From contig NZ_CP092282.1 of assembly GCF_024972775.1 (NCBI RefSeq), positions 2,225,001-2,289,000 on the forward strand: a DNA stretch of 64,000 nucleotides, given 5' to 3'. Source of the DNA: Dehalobacter sp. DCM (GTDB lineage Bacteria > Bacillota > Desulfitobacteriia > Desulfitobacteriales > Syntrophobotulaceae). The position numbers were made by a program, and so were the translations under genes. The notes under the pieces were generated by a model. The model was not told the origin of the DNA and did not search any database. It saw only the letters and a list, made by a program, of their open reading frames with translations. Each line of letters starts with the position of its first letter. Within the stretch, counting starts at the first letter, position 1. Of the stretch, positions 1 to 8,723 are shown in pieces.

Positions 1-1031
1 TGAACGAACTGGAGCTTGCCCTGTTTAATGAATTGCGGGACAACGTTTTATCCTGTTCCCTGGGTATTGTCAATGCCGCCCAATCCCTGGCAGAAATCGA
101 TGTCTTTACCGCGTTGGCTGAAATCGCTGTTCAATATAGTTACTGTAAACCGGAAATACGAACCGATGGAATCATCCATATTGTCGAAGGCCGGCATCCT
201 GTGGTAGAAAGGATCAGTGACATATTTGTCCCCAATGATACCTATCTGTCAGGCAGCAAGCACCTGGCGTTGATTACCGGGCCCAACATGGCAGGGAAAT
301 CGACCTATATGCGTCAGGTTGCGCTGATTGTGCTGATGGCCCAAATCGGCTCATTTGTTCCTGCCCAAAAAGCGCTGATCTCTGTGGTGGATTTCATATT
401 CACTCGGGTCGGTGCGGCGGATAATCTGGCGGGAGGCCAAAGCACGTTTATGGTTGAAATGAACGAAGTGGCGCACATCCTTGATCACGCAACCACAAAC
501 AGTTTGGTTATCCTTGATGAAGTCGGCAGAGGGACGGCGACCTTTGACGGACTGAGCTTGGCTTGGGCTATTGCTGAATATATAGTGGAAACACCGGATT
601 TAAAGGCCAAAACACTATTTGCAACCCATTATCATGAATTAACGGAATTGGAAGAGCGCTATCCTGAAGTATTTAATCTGCATGTCGCGGTCAAAGAGCA
701 GGGGGACGATGTCGTTTTTCTGCATAAGATCCTGCCGGGCAAAGCCGACAGAAGCTATGGCTTGCATGTTGCCAAGATTGCCGGATTACCGGTATACTTA
801 CTGAAACGCGCAGCCATGATCCTCAGTGAACTGGAAAACTCACCGACTCAGCGTAAGATCGTCAAGGCGGTAAACGCGAACATGCTGCAGCCTTCTTTAT
901 TTGAGATGCAGGGATCACATCCGCTGCTCAAAGAAATTGAAGAGCTAGATCTTGACAACCTCTCACCGCGCCAAGCCATGGATTATCTCTATGATCTAAT
1001 AGCGCGCATTAGAGCAACAAAAACGATATAA
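1..1031 (+). CDS. mutS: DNA mismatch repair protein MutS (3' part, 5' end outside window)
   Basis: This is the C-terminal third of MutS, the ATPase that recognises mismatches and recruits MutL. The frame is open from base 3, so the gene enters from the left edge. Visible are the end of the lever/clamp region, a Walker A motif (GPNMAGKST, about 287-313), the Walker B/signature region LDEVGRGTATFDG (about 514-555; most MutS proteins have GRGTSTFDG), and the helix-turn-helix dimerisation region that follows. The usual C-terminal tail after the ATPase is present, and the gene ends with a normal TAA. mutL lies 5 kb downstream on the same strand, separated by degV and a hyuA/HDAC pair. No hairpin terminator separates it from the convergent XRE gene, only 7 bp away. 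Confidence 0.97.
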   Translation, partial: NELELALFNELRDNVLSCSLGIVNAAQSLAEIDVFTALAEIAVQYSYCKPEIRTDGIIHIVEGRHPVVERISDIFVPNDTYLSGSKHLALITGPNMAGKSTYMRQVALIVLMAQIGSFVPAQKALISVVDFIFTRVGAADNLAGGQSTFMVEMNEVAHILDHATTNSLVILDEVGRGTATFDGLSLAWAIAEYIVETPDLKAKTLFATHYHELTELEERYPEVFNLHVAVKEQGDDVVFLHKILPGKADRSYGLHVAKIAGLPVYLLKRAAMILSELENSPTQRKIVKAVNANMLQPSLFEMQGSHPLLKEIEELDLDNLSPRQAMDYLYDLIARIRATKTI

Positions 1032-1038
1032 GGCAGGA

Positions 1039-1635
1039 TTATTTTACCTTAAGTTTAAAATTGGACCACAAGACGATGATAACCTGCGCCGGGATGCCAA
1101 TGAAGAAAATAAGCCAGATGTCTTCGGCTAGAAACGATACATATACAGCCAATAAAACACTCCAGACCAGTGAAGAGATGATGGCATAATTGATTTTTCC
1201 TTTTCCCCAAATGGAATTAAATACTAGTAAAACAATACACGCAACCGGCAGCGCGTAAATATACACGATCCACGATGGCAAACCCCAGTTGATGGAAAAA
1301 ATATTCAGAATGACAAACAGGATCGTCGCGATCAGAAAGACAAGGGCGACGGACTGCATGGTAACAATAAGACGATTACGTTTCCGGTACAGCGACAGGG
1401 TATCGGGAACGTTATTTATTGTGTGTTCCGACTCCAACAGATAATCTATTGTCACTTGGAATAAATCAGCGATTTCTTTAAGAACAATCACATCGGGAAT
1501 AGATTCCGCGCGTTCCCATTTCGAAACGGCTTTGTCTGAATAGTTTAATTTTTGGGCAAGCTCTGCTTGAGTCCAATTCACTGATTTGCGCAAATCAATG
1601 ATATTTTTGGCAATAACCGGTTTTAAATCATTCAA
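1039..1635 (-). CDS. XRE-family transcriptional regulator with C-terminal membrane segments
   Basis: The protein has about 198 residues. Residues about 10-65 form a Cro/CI-type helix-turn-helix (WTQAELAQKLNYSDKAVSKWER, then a typical DLFQVTIDYLL end). The rest is hydrophobic, with about four transmembrane segments (roughly 90-112, 118-140, 145-165, 170-190). This is a membrane-anchored XRE regulator; such proteins are common in Firmicutes and sense cell-envelope or small-molecule signals, but the ligand is not known here. I chose the TTG at 1635 because GGGGGAG (1651-1645) sits at correct spacing before it; a TTG at 1653 would overlap that Shine-Dalgarno site. A perfect palindrome lies upstream at 1725-1743. 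The gene is convergent with mutS and divergent from degV. Confidence 0.85.
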   Translation of the reverse strand: MNDLKPVIAKNIIDLRKSVNWTQAELAQKLNYSDKAVSKWERAESIPDVIVLKEIADLFQVTIDYLLESEHTINNVPDTLSLYRKRNRLIVTMQSVALVFLIATILFVILNIFSINWGLPSWIVYIYALPVACIVLLVFNSIWGKGKINYAIISSLVWSVLLAVYVSFLAEDIWLIFFIGIPAQVIIVLWSNFKLKVK

Positions 1636-1724
1636 AATTGAAATCTCCCCCAAATTTAACCTTATTCAAAGTATAGTGTATTGATAAGCAAAAAATCAAC
1701 TTGAAAAATGCATAGGATTAAAAG

Positions 1725-1743
1725 ACTCTACCGCTAGTAGAGT
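1725..1743. promoter_or_regulatory. Palindrome ACTCTAC-N5-GTAGAGT, candidate operator
   Basis: A perfect 7-bp inverted repeat with a 5-bp spacer lies in the 236-bp gap between the divergent XRE regulator and degV. A related TCTCTACTG half-site follows at about 1756. Placement suggests a binding site for the adjacent XRE protein. No T-run follows, so it is not a terminator. Function is inferred only from position. Confidence 0.35.
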
Positions 1744-1871
1744 TGCCAGGATTTTTCTCTACTGCAACAAAAAAGTAAAGTAGACTGATTAGTTTTATGA
1801 TCAATAGTGACAATTGCAACACATTCTTAGTATTATTAGTATAGGCCAAGTTCAAGAAGGAGAGTGACACC

Positions 1872-2771
1872 ATGAGTTCTTATGTATTAACCTGTTGCTC
1901 AACAGCGGATATGTCCGAAGCGTTTTTTCAAGAAAGATCCATTCCCTATGTCTGTTTTCACTTTAGTTTAGATGGAATACAATATCCGGACGATCTTGGA
2001 AAATCCGTACCGTTTGACGAGTTCTACAAAAAAATGAGCGCCGGTTCCGAAACGTCGACATCCCAAGTCAATATTCAGGAGTTCATTGATTTTTTTGAAC
2101 CATTTCTGAAAGACGGAAAAGACATTATCCATGTCAGTTTATCTTCCGGTATTTCTGGGACATACAATTCAGCGCTAGTGGCGAGACAGGAGCTTTTAAG
2201 TAAATATCCCGACAGACAGATCGCGGTAGTGGACTCCCTTGGCGCATCCTCCGGGTATGGTCTGCTGATGGCGATGCTGGCCGATAGGCGCGATGACGGC
2301 GCAATTTTCGAAGATGTCTATCAGTGGGCAGAAAATAATAAACTGTATATTCATCATTGGTTTTTCTCTACCGACTTGACCTTTTATATTAAAGGCGGCA
2401 GAATCTCCCCAACCGCAGGCTTTTTTGGAAAACTCCTACATATCTGTCCGCTTTTAAATATGGACACCACCGGACATTTAATTCCCCGCGAGAAGATCCG
2501 CCATAAAAAGAAAGTGATAGAAAGAATCGTCGAACAAATGAAAGCGCATGCTCAGGACGGCATCAATTATAACGGCAAATGTTTTATCTCCAACTCGGCA
2601 TGTTTTGAAGATGCCAAGGCAGTGGCTGATTTGGTGGAAACGACATTCCCTCATCTCAAAGGGAAGATTCTGATTAACAGTGTGGGCACGGTTATCGGCT
2701 CACACACAGGTCCGGGGACAGTGGCTTTGTTTTTCGTTGGAGATAAAAGAACAGATAACTTCGAGGTTTAA
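1872..2771 (+). CDS. DegV family fatty-acid-binding protein
   Basis: The 299-residue protein has the normal DegV length. It shows the conserved features of the family: an N-terminal beta strand with a Cys-rich CCSTADM segment, the STSQ loop (about residues 61-65), SSGISGTYNSA (about 95-105), and a C-terminal GPGTVALFF segment. DegV (FakB-type) proteins bind a fatty acid between two alpha/beta domains; some work with the fatty-acid kinase FakA, which is not in this window. A strong AAGAAGGAG Shine-Dalgarno precedes the ATG. A strong intrinsic terminator follows 24 bp after the stop, so it appears to be a single-gene unit. Which lipid it carries cannot be read from sequence. Confidence 0.93.
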   Translation: MSSYVLTCCSTADMSEAFFQERSIPYVCFHFSLDGIQYPDDLGKSVPFDEFYKKMSAGSETSTSQVNIQEFIDFFEPFLKDGKDIIHVSLSSGISGTYNSALVARQELLSKYPDRQIAVVDSLGASSGYGLLMAMLADRRDDGAIFEDVYQWAENNKLYIHHWFFSTDLTFYIKGGRISPTAGFFGKLLHICPLLNMDTTGHLIPREKIRHKKKVIERIVEQMKAHAQDGINYNGKCFISNSACFEDAKAVADLVETTFPHLKGKILINSVGTVIGSHTGPGTVALFFVGDKRTDNFEV

Positions 2772-2795
2772 GATAAAACTAGATATAACGCAGCG

Positions 2796-2825
2796 AGAAG
2801 CCGGGGTATTCGGCTTCTTTTTTCG
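2796..2825 (+). terminator. Intrinsic terminator of degV
   Basis: Perfect 8-bp stem AGAAGCCG/CGGCTTCT (2796-2803 and 2811-2818) with a 7-base loop, followed by a T-run to about 2824. Confidence 0.9.
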
Positions 2826-2849
2826 TTGTGTCAACAAAGGTGGGGAGTA

Positions 2850-2858
2850 TGTTATAAT
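2850..2858 (+). promoter_or_regulatory. Extended -10 promoter for the hyuA/HDAC genes
   Basis: TGT followed by TATAAT (2853-2858) forms an extended -10 element about 90 bp before the hyuA-like gene and downstream of the degV terminator. No good -35 is present at 16-18 bp, as is usual for extended -10 promoters. Confidence 0.5.
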
Positions 2859-2947
2859 GTAATGAAATATGGTAATTACATAAAGAAACCATGAAGAGAC
2901 CATAAAGAGCAATAACGAATCATGAATAGACCATAAGGAGTGACACG

Positions 2948-4618
2948 ATGGGAAGTCTTATCGGCATTGATGTCGGTGGAACATATACGGATGCGGTACG
3001 GATCAGCGATGGTTTTATTGATAAAAAGGGGAAGATCCCGACCGATCAGGAGGATATCCTGAGTACGATTATTGCTGCATTGGATTATCTTCAGATCGCC
3101 GATTCTCCAGAAATCGATTATATTACCGTCAGCACGACCTTAGTGACGAATGCCATTCTGCAAAAGACACTGCCGGAAGTCCGTATGATCCTTTTTCCAG
3201 GTTCCGGGATGAAGCTTACCGCCTTACCTTGGCCGGTAAGTTATACGACATTGGCAGGAGAAATGGATTATCGCGGCAGAATCGTGACAGAGCCTGACCC
3301 GGCGGAGTGGCAGCTTCTTGCAGAAGAAATAAAGCGGTTAGCAACGAAACCGTTGTTAGCCATCGTCAGTAAATTTTCGCATCGGAATAGTTTTTTTGAG
3401 GAGAAACTGGCCGCTTTTCTGGAAAGCGAGGTGCCGGGGATCCGTATGGCGTTGGGCAGTCGATACGGACATACCAATTTCTATCGCCGCAGTCTGACGA
3501 CGTACCTCAATCTGGCGGCGGAAGGATTATTTGTTCGATTTGCAGATGACCTTCACCAGGCACTTGCAAGCAGAGGGTGTTTAGCGCCGGTTCGTGTATT
3601 GAAGGCCGACGGCGGCGTTCTGCCACTTGATAAGATTCGACCGGTGGAATCGGTTTACTCCGGCCCGGCAGCCAGTGTTTTAGGTGCAATGGCTCAAAGC
3701 AGCTTGGAGAAATCCTACGTCGTTGTGGATATCGGAGGGACGACCACGGACATTGGATTGGTACTCTCCGGATCACCGCTAATCAGTACGCATGGTGCAC
3801 AGATCGGGCCATTCCTGACCAATGTGCGCTCGCTGGCCGTCCGTTCCTTATCGGTGGGCGGCGATTCCGCGGTAATCGTTAATGAAGGGGAAATTATCTT
3901 GGCGGACCACCGGTTAGGTCCTGCCTACTGCATCGGAGGCAGTGTTCCCACGCCAACAGACGCCATCCGCTATCTTAATCTGTCCGATTACGGAGACTAT
4001 AACAAGGCGGAACAAGGATTAATGACCTTGCTGCCTGAAGATAAACGCGATAAGAAAAATGCGCGTGACCTGGCAGAGCGCATCGTGAAAATAATGACCG
4101 AAAAAATCGCCCTGGCCATTGAACAGCTGCTGGAAGAATGGAAAGCAGAACCGGCATACAAAGTGTGGGAAGTTTTCCATCATCATGCGGATTTTAAGTT
4201 ATCTATCCAATTGAGCGGAGGCGGCGCACCGGGAATAATAAGCACGTTAGCTAAGCGGATGAACATGGACACGGTCCTTGTTGAACATTCGGAAGTATCC
4301 AATGCGATTGGGGCCGCGATGGCGAAACCGACATTTTCCTGGACACTGCATCTGGATACCCAATTTCGGATCTATCGCATTGAAGAGACGGGGGAGCAGG
4401 GATGTTGGTCAGGACCGAAGAAACCGCAACGGGTTGTCGAAGACTTTCTGCGCGATTTGGTACAGTCCCATGCGTCGAGCCTGGGAATCAATGGGGATGA
4501 TCTGGAAAAGGATATTTTTGATTATTTTCCGTTGGTTGAAAACTACCATACCGTCGGCCAAATCATCCGCGGAGCGATGCATGTTCCACCAGGCGTTACC
4601 GGGAGGGTCAAAGCATGA
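2948..4618 (+). CDS. Hydantoinase/oxoprolinase family protein (HyuA-like)
   Basis: The 556-residue protein belongs to the HyuA/oxoprolinase ATPase family (actin-like ATPase fold). Visible are the N-terminal phosphate loop GIDVGGTYTDAV (residues 6-17), the STTLVTNA segment (about 72-79), the second phosphate motif VVVDIGGTTTDIGLV (about 258-272) and a C-terminal SGGGAPG. It is shorter than hydantoinase A subunits of about 700 residues, and no HyuB partner is adjacent, so a hydantoinase or 5-oxoprolinase activity should not be assumed. The gene has an AAGGAG Shine-Dalgarno and its stop overlaps the next gene's start (ATGA), so it is translationally coupled to the HDAC-like gene. Known: family fold and ATP dependence. 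Inferred: joint function with the deacetylase-like protein. Confidence 0.9.
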   Translation: MGSLIGIDVGGTYTDAVRISDGFIDKKGKIPTDQEDILSTIIAALDYLQIADSPEIDYITVSTTLVTNAILQKTLPEVRMILFPGSGMKLTALPWPVSYTTLAGEMDYRGRIVTEPDPAEWQLLAEEIKRLATKPLLAIVSKFSHRNSFFEEKLAAFLESEVPGIRMALGSRYGHTNFYRRSLTTYLNLAAEGLFVRFADDLHQALASRGCLAPVRVLKADGGVLPLDKIRPVESVYSGPAASVLGAMAQSSLEKSYVVVDIGGTTTDIGLVLSGSPLISTHGAQIGPFLTNVRSLAVRSLSVGGDSAVIVNEGEIILADHRLGPAYCIGGSVPTPTDAIRYLNLSDYGDYNKAEQGLMTLLPEDKRDKKNARDLAERIVKIMTEKIALAIEQLLEEWKAEPAYKVWEVFHHHADFKLSIQLSGGGAPGIISTLAKRMNMDTVLVEHSEVSNAIGAAMAKPTFSWTLHLDTQFRIYRIEETGEQGCWSGPKKPQRVVEDFLRDLVQSHASSLGINGDDLEKDIFDYFPLVENYHTVGQIIRGAMHVPPGVTGRVKA

Positions 4619-5952
4619 ACAAGACAGGAGTTATTTTCTTTCCGGCCTTTGACTGGTCACTGGGGGAGCTTCATCCAGAACGCGAAGAACGCTTGCTCTA
4701 CACCCAGGAACAAATATTTGAAGAAGGAATCATGGATCTTCCCCAAATTAAACAGTTTTCGCCCAGTGTAGCCGATATCGGCAATGTTCTGCGAACTCAG
4801 GCTATTTTTCCTGGTCCGAAGAACCATTCATTGGATGCTCATCTCATCGCGGTCGGAAGTTCGCTGGTATTAGGCAATGCATTAATGAATCAGGAGATCA
4901 CCAATGGCTTTGCCATGGTTCGACCGCCCGGACACCATGCCGGGGCAACAGTCTGGGGAAATCGTGGCTTTTGTACCTTAAACACGGAAGCGATCCTCAT
5001 CAACTATTTGCGGGCAACCTATGGCATTAAACGCATTGCTGTTGTCGACACGGATGTTCACCACGGTGACGGGACACAGGATATTTTCTATCATGATCCG
5101 AATGTGTTGTTTATTTCCTTACACCAGGATGGTCGTACACTCTACCCCGGAACGGGGTTTGTCGAAGAAAAAGGCGGTCCGAATGCCTGGGATTCAGTCC
5201 TCAATATTCCTCTTCTTCCGGGGACTGGTGATGAAGGTATCCTCTATGCTCTGGAAAACTGGATCATGCCGAGAGTAGAAGCCTTTAAACCGGATATGAT
5301 AATCAATTCTGCCGGTCAGGACAACCACTTTACTGATCCACTTGCTTCTATGAATGTCACTGCCCGCGGGTACGGAAAGATCACGGAACGGATCAAACCG
5401 GATCTCGCTGTTCTGGAAGGCGGTTATTCTATTGAAGGAGCCCTGCCCTATATTAATATGGCGATACTCTTGGCTTTGTCAGGAGAGGATTACAGTGGTG
5501 TTATCGAACCTCAAAGACCGAAGGATAAGGCGCTGCATGGCGATGCGGTTATTTCTTATCTCAATGACCTGAGAAGAAAGCAAGAAAAAGTCGCGCCTTC
5601 CTGGAATTACCGCAATGATTCCTTTCTGCCGGAAGGGAAATGGGTATATAATGAGAAAAGTATTTACTACGATACGGACGGATTTAACGAACACAGGAAG
5701 GATTATATCCGCCAATGCAGCCATTGCGGCGGTACTGTCCTTATTTTCTCGCAAAAACCATCTGCATTCCAAAAAGGGGTACTCATCCGCATCCCGTTCG
5801 ATGCCTGCCCCCAGTGTGAACAGGCCGGGTATGACCTTGCCGAAAACCTGATAAAATCCGAGAATATGATTATGATGCAAAACCAGCTCAAGAATAAGGT
5901 GCATATGTGGCATAATGGGGAGGAAGTGAGTCCGTTTGGTTTCAAGAATTAA
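4615..5952 (+). CDS. HDAC/AcuC superfamily deacetylase with C-terminal zinc-ribbon tail
   Basis: The 445-residue protein has an arginase/deacetylase fold over residues 1-295. The catalytic His dyad is H107-H108 (RPPGHH), the metal ligands are D147, H149 and D236 (TDVHHGDGTQ and SAGQDNH), and the Gly-Gly-Tyr near the active site is at 269-271. All residues needed for zinc-dependent amide hydrolysis are present. Unusually, residues about 360-445 add a tail with two CxxC pairs (C368/C371 and C398/C401), a zinc-ribbon or rubredoxin-like knuckle not found in AcuC. It overlaps hyuA by 4 bp and mutL by 17 bp. The substrate is unknown; acetylated small molecules, polyamines or proteins are all possible. 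Confidence 0.88.
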   Translation: MNKTGVIFFPAFDWSLGELHPEREERLLYTQEQIFEEGIMDLPQIKQFSPSVADIGNVLRTQAIFPGPKNHSLDAHLIAVGSSLVLGNALMNQEITNGFAMVRPPGHHAGATVWGNRGFCTLNTEAILINYLRATYGIKRIAVVDTDVHHGDGTQDIFYHDPNVLFISLHQDGRTLYPGTGFVEEKGGPNAWDSVLNIPLLPGTGDEGILYALENWIMPRVEAFKPDMIINSAGQDNHFTDPLASMNVTARGYGKITERIKPDLAVLEGGYSIEGALPYINMAILLALSGEDYSGVIEPQRPKDKALHGDAVISYLNDLRRKQEKVAPSWNYRNDSFLPEGKWVYNEKSIYYDTDGFNEHRKDYIRQCSHCGGTVLIFSQKPSAFQKGVLIRIPFDACPQCEQAGYDLAENLIKSENMIMMQNQLKNKVHMWHNGEEVSPFGFKN

Positions 5953-7834
5953 ACTTCTGGATGCGCATTGCATTAACCAGATCGCCGCAGGAGAAGTCGT
6001 CGAACGGCCTCTTTCCGTTGTTAAGGAACTCGTGGAAAATTCTCTGGATGCCGGTGCCCGTAAAATTGAAATCGCCGTCGAAGGCTCAGGAACTTCATTA
6101 ATTCGAATTAAAGATGACGGGGCGGGAATCCTTGCTGAGGACCTGAGGCTGGCGGTCCTGCCGCATGCTACGAGCAAAATCACTGCGATCACGGATTTGG
6201 ATCATTTGCAGACCCTCGGGTTTCGAGGAGAAGCATTGCCAAGCATAGCCTCGGTCTCCAAGCTGACCATCGTCACGCGCACACCGGATGCAGTATCCGG
6301 TCAAGAACTGACTGTCGAAGGCGGGACATTTATTTCCTTAAAAGAAACGGGATGCCCCTACGGAACAATGGTTACCGTGAAGGAGCTATTTTACAATACG
6401 CCGGCCAGACAGAAGTTCCTTCGTTCCGCATCCACGGAATTTGGTTCGATATCCGATATGGTAAGTCGATTAGCATTGTCAAGACCCGATGTGGCTTTTT
6501 CCCTGCGTCATCCGACAAATCTGATCCTGAAGACACCTGGCAACGGGAATCTTTTGGATACGATTGCCGCAGTCAATGGCAATGAGACCGCACGCCAAAT
6601 GGTAGCCATCTCCGATTACGGTGAAAACCGGACGATTACCGGATATGTTAGCCGCCCCGAAAACGTCCGATCTTCCCGCAGCAGTATGACCTTTATTGTC
6701 AACGGCAGAGTCATCCGCTCCCCGCTATTAAATCAAGCGGTAAAGGACGGTTACCATACGTTGATTCCTGCCGGTATGTATCCGGTCAGTATTCTTTCCC
6801 TGACGATGGATCCTTTGGAATATGATGTGAATGTTCACCCGGCTAAATTGGAAATTAAATTTAAAGCAGAGAAAGAACTCAGCCGTCAGTTGGCGGATGT
6901 CGTCAGGAAAGCCCTTCTGGAGTGTATGCCGGTGCGCCGACTTACTATGGAAAAACGAAAAGACGACACCCTTTTGATTCATGAATCAACACCTAGTTAT
7001 CGTCCGGAAAACGGACGCGATACGATCCGGATGAACAAAGCACCTCAGTGGGAACAGGCAAAAATACTTTATCAGCCCCAAGATAATGAAAACCTTGCGC
7101 CCTATTTACATAATAATTACAATGAAAATGTCAATAATGGGTTTATCCGTCCAGAGGAAATAGCGGCGACACGCATCGTTTCCGGTAATGAAATGAGCGA
7201 TACTCCGAATTCTGAATCCGCTGCAAAGTCCATTGGGCAGCCGGTTCAGTCCATATTTGTCGATGTATACGCCATCGGTCAGGTATTCAACACCTATATC
7301 CTGGCTGCGGACGGAATCAGACTCTATATTATTGATCAACACGCAGCCCATGAAAGAATACGCTACGAGGAGCTGCTCAAGGCAGCTAAACTAAGCGAAT
7401 CAGTAAGTCAACAGCTCCTTATCCCGGAGACGATGGAAATGACGGCTCAGGAAGAACAGATTCTATTGGCTCACTTTGACGATTTACGCGATATGGGATT
7501 TATCATTGAGCACTTTGGGGATCGAACATATTTTCTTAGGGGAGTGCCGGTTTTGAATACACTGGATTCGCCAGGCAAGGTGTTTAAGAATTTTCTGGAT
7601 GTGACCTTGAACACTTCGTATGCGCCTTCCCGAGAAAAAATGATGGAAGAATGGATCTATATGATGGCGTGCCGTTCGGCAGTTAAAGGCAGAGAACGAC
7701 TTGCCGTCCAGGAAATGGATGACATTATCCAGACTCTGGGGAAAACAGAAAATCCATACTCTTGTCCGCATGGCAGGCCGACGATCATCGAAATCACGAT
7801 GAAAGAACTTGCGCAGCGTTTCGGCAGAGAATAA
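5936..7834 (+). CDS. mutL: DNA mismatch repair protein MutL
   Basis: The 632-residue protein has a GHKL ATPase N-terminus (IAAGEVVERP, ENSLDAGA, DDGAGI, HATSKI and GFRGEAL, residues about 15-100), a variable linker (about 340-440) and a C-terminal dimerisation/endonuclease domain. The endonuclease motif DQHAAHERIRYEE (about residue 462-474) matches the DQHA(x)2E(x)4E metal site of MutL proteins from organisms lacking MutH. ACRSAVKGRE and CPHGRP complete the metal-binding site. The start is TTG 5936 with GGGGAGGAAG upstream, inside the end of the HDAC gene. It would nick the discontinuous strand after MutS binding. Confidence 0.97.
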   Translation: MVSRIKLLDAHCINQIAAGEVVERPLSVVKELVENSLDAGARKIEIAVEGSGTSLIRIKDDGAGILAEDLRLAVLPHATSKITAITDLDHLQTLGFRGEALPSIASVSKLTIVTRTPDAVSGQELTVEGGTFISLKETGCPYGTMVTVKELFYNTPARQKFLRSASTEFGSISDMVSRLALSRPDVAFSLRHPTNLILKTPGNGNLLDTIAAVNGNETARQMVAISDYGENRTITGYVSRPENVRSSRSSMTFIVNGRVIRSPLLNQAVKDGYHTLIPAGMYPVSILSLTMDPLEYDVNVHPAKLEIKFKAEKELSRQLADVVRKALLECMPVRRLTMEKRKDDTLLIHESTPSYRPENGRDTIRMNKAPQWEQAKILYQPQDNENLAPYLHNNYNENVNNGFIRPEEIAATRIVSGNEMSDTPNSESAAKSIGQPVQSIFVDVYAIGQVFNTYILAADGIRLYIIDQHAAHERIRYEELLKAAKLSESVSQQLLIPETMEMTAQEEQILLAHFDDLRDMGFIIEHFGDRTYFLRGVPVLNTLDSPGKVFKNFLDVTLNTSYAPSREKMMEEWIYMMACRSAVKGRERLAVQEMDDIIQTLGKTENPYSCPHGRPTIIEITMKELAQRFGRE

Positions 7835-7874
7835 GGGCTTGATCGGATACGATATTCAGCAAAAGGAAGTCATC

Positions 7875-8723
7875 ATGGGATACAGTAAACAGGAATCGAT
7901 TGTCATTGCCTATAGGGAATCTGACCGCGGTATCGAAGAGCAGATTCAGGGGCTTTTTGAATTGCCGGGTATCCGCCTGGTTCCTCAGGGCGCTAATGAA
8001 GAGGGAAATACGTTGCCACTTCTACGCTATGTTCAAAAAAAACTTTATCTTGAAGAGGACGGAGAAAAATTATTCTTTCATCCGAGTATGGCGCTTCTCC
8101 GTATGATCAATATCAAGCGGGGTATCCCCGATCGTTTTCTGGAGGCAGTGAAACTGAAAAAAGGGGATGTATTTCTGGACGCAACCATGGGACTGGCATC
8201 GGATTCGCTGATTGCAGCTACTGCTGTAGGCAGGCAGGGTAAAGTCGTTGCTGTCGAAAGCTCACCGCTTATTTATTTTCTTGTTAATGATGGCCTTGAC
8301 CGTTTGCAGGAACACTGTCCCGGAAAATTAGCGAATCCGGAAAAAATTCAAGCCTGGACAGAATTGATCGAAGCAGCTTCATGCATTCAGTCGATTTTCG
8401 GAAGATATGAAGAGGTACTTGCTGAATTTGCAGACAAATCCGTCGATGTGATATACTTTGACCCGATGTTTCGACATACGGTAAAGGAGTCCTCATCCAT
8501 GCGGCCAATCAAGAAATGGTCCAATCCGGACGCTTTGGAATCAAGCGTAATCAAGCAGGCTTGCCGTGTGGCGAGAAGAAGAGTCATCTTAAAAGAACGT
8601 AGCGGAAGCAAGGAGTTTGAGCGGTTAGGTTTCACTGTGGTCGATAGGAGCAAATACAGTCCTGTCACTTACGGCGTACTGGATTTATCCCCCATAAAGG
8701 AGGGCGCTTTATGCAGCCTCTAA
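7875..8723 (+). CDS. Class I SAM-dependent methyltransferase (RsmJ/YhiQ-like)
   Basis: The protein has about 282 residues from ATG 7875, which has AAAGGAAG just upstream; an in-frame start at 7809 would overlap the end of mutL and has no ribosome site. The middle carries a SAM-binding fold: FLDATMGLASDSLIAA (motif I, about residues 99-114), VVAVESSP (motif II), and VDVIYFDPMF (about 197-206, a DPPF-like catalytic motif). This motif set resembles 16S rRNA m2G1516 methyltransferase RsmJ and related DUF548 proteins, but the assignment is by motif only. It overlaps miaA by 13 bp, suggesting coupled translation within the mutL-miaA-hfq operon. Confidence 0.82.
   Translation: MGYSKQESIVIAYRESDRGIEEQIQGLFELPGIRLVPQGANEEGNTLPLLRYVQKKLYLEEDGEKLFFHPSMALLRMINIKRGIPDRFLEAVKLKKGDVFLDATMGLASDSLIAATAVGRQGKVVAVESSPLIYFLVNDGLDRLQEHCPGKLANPEKIQAWTELIEAASCIQSIFGRYEEVLAEFADKSVDVIYFDPMFRHTVKESSSMRPIKKWSNPDALESSVIKQACRVARRRVILKERSGSKEFERLGFTVVDRSKYSPVTYGVLDLSPIKEGALCSL

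Noticed and set aside
5479-6192. 237-residue minus-strand ORF across the HDAC/mutL junction
   Set aside because: It is antisense to two clearly conserved genes, has no ribosome site and no recognisable motif.
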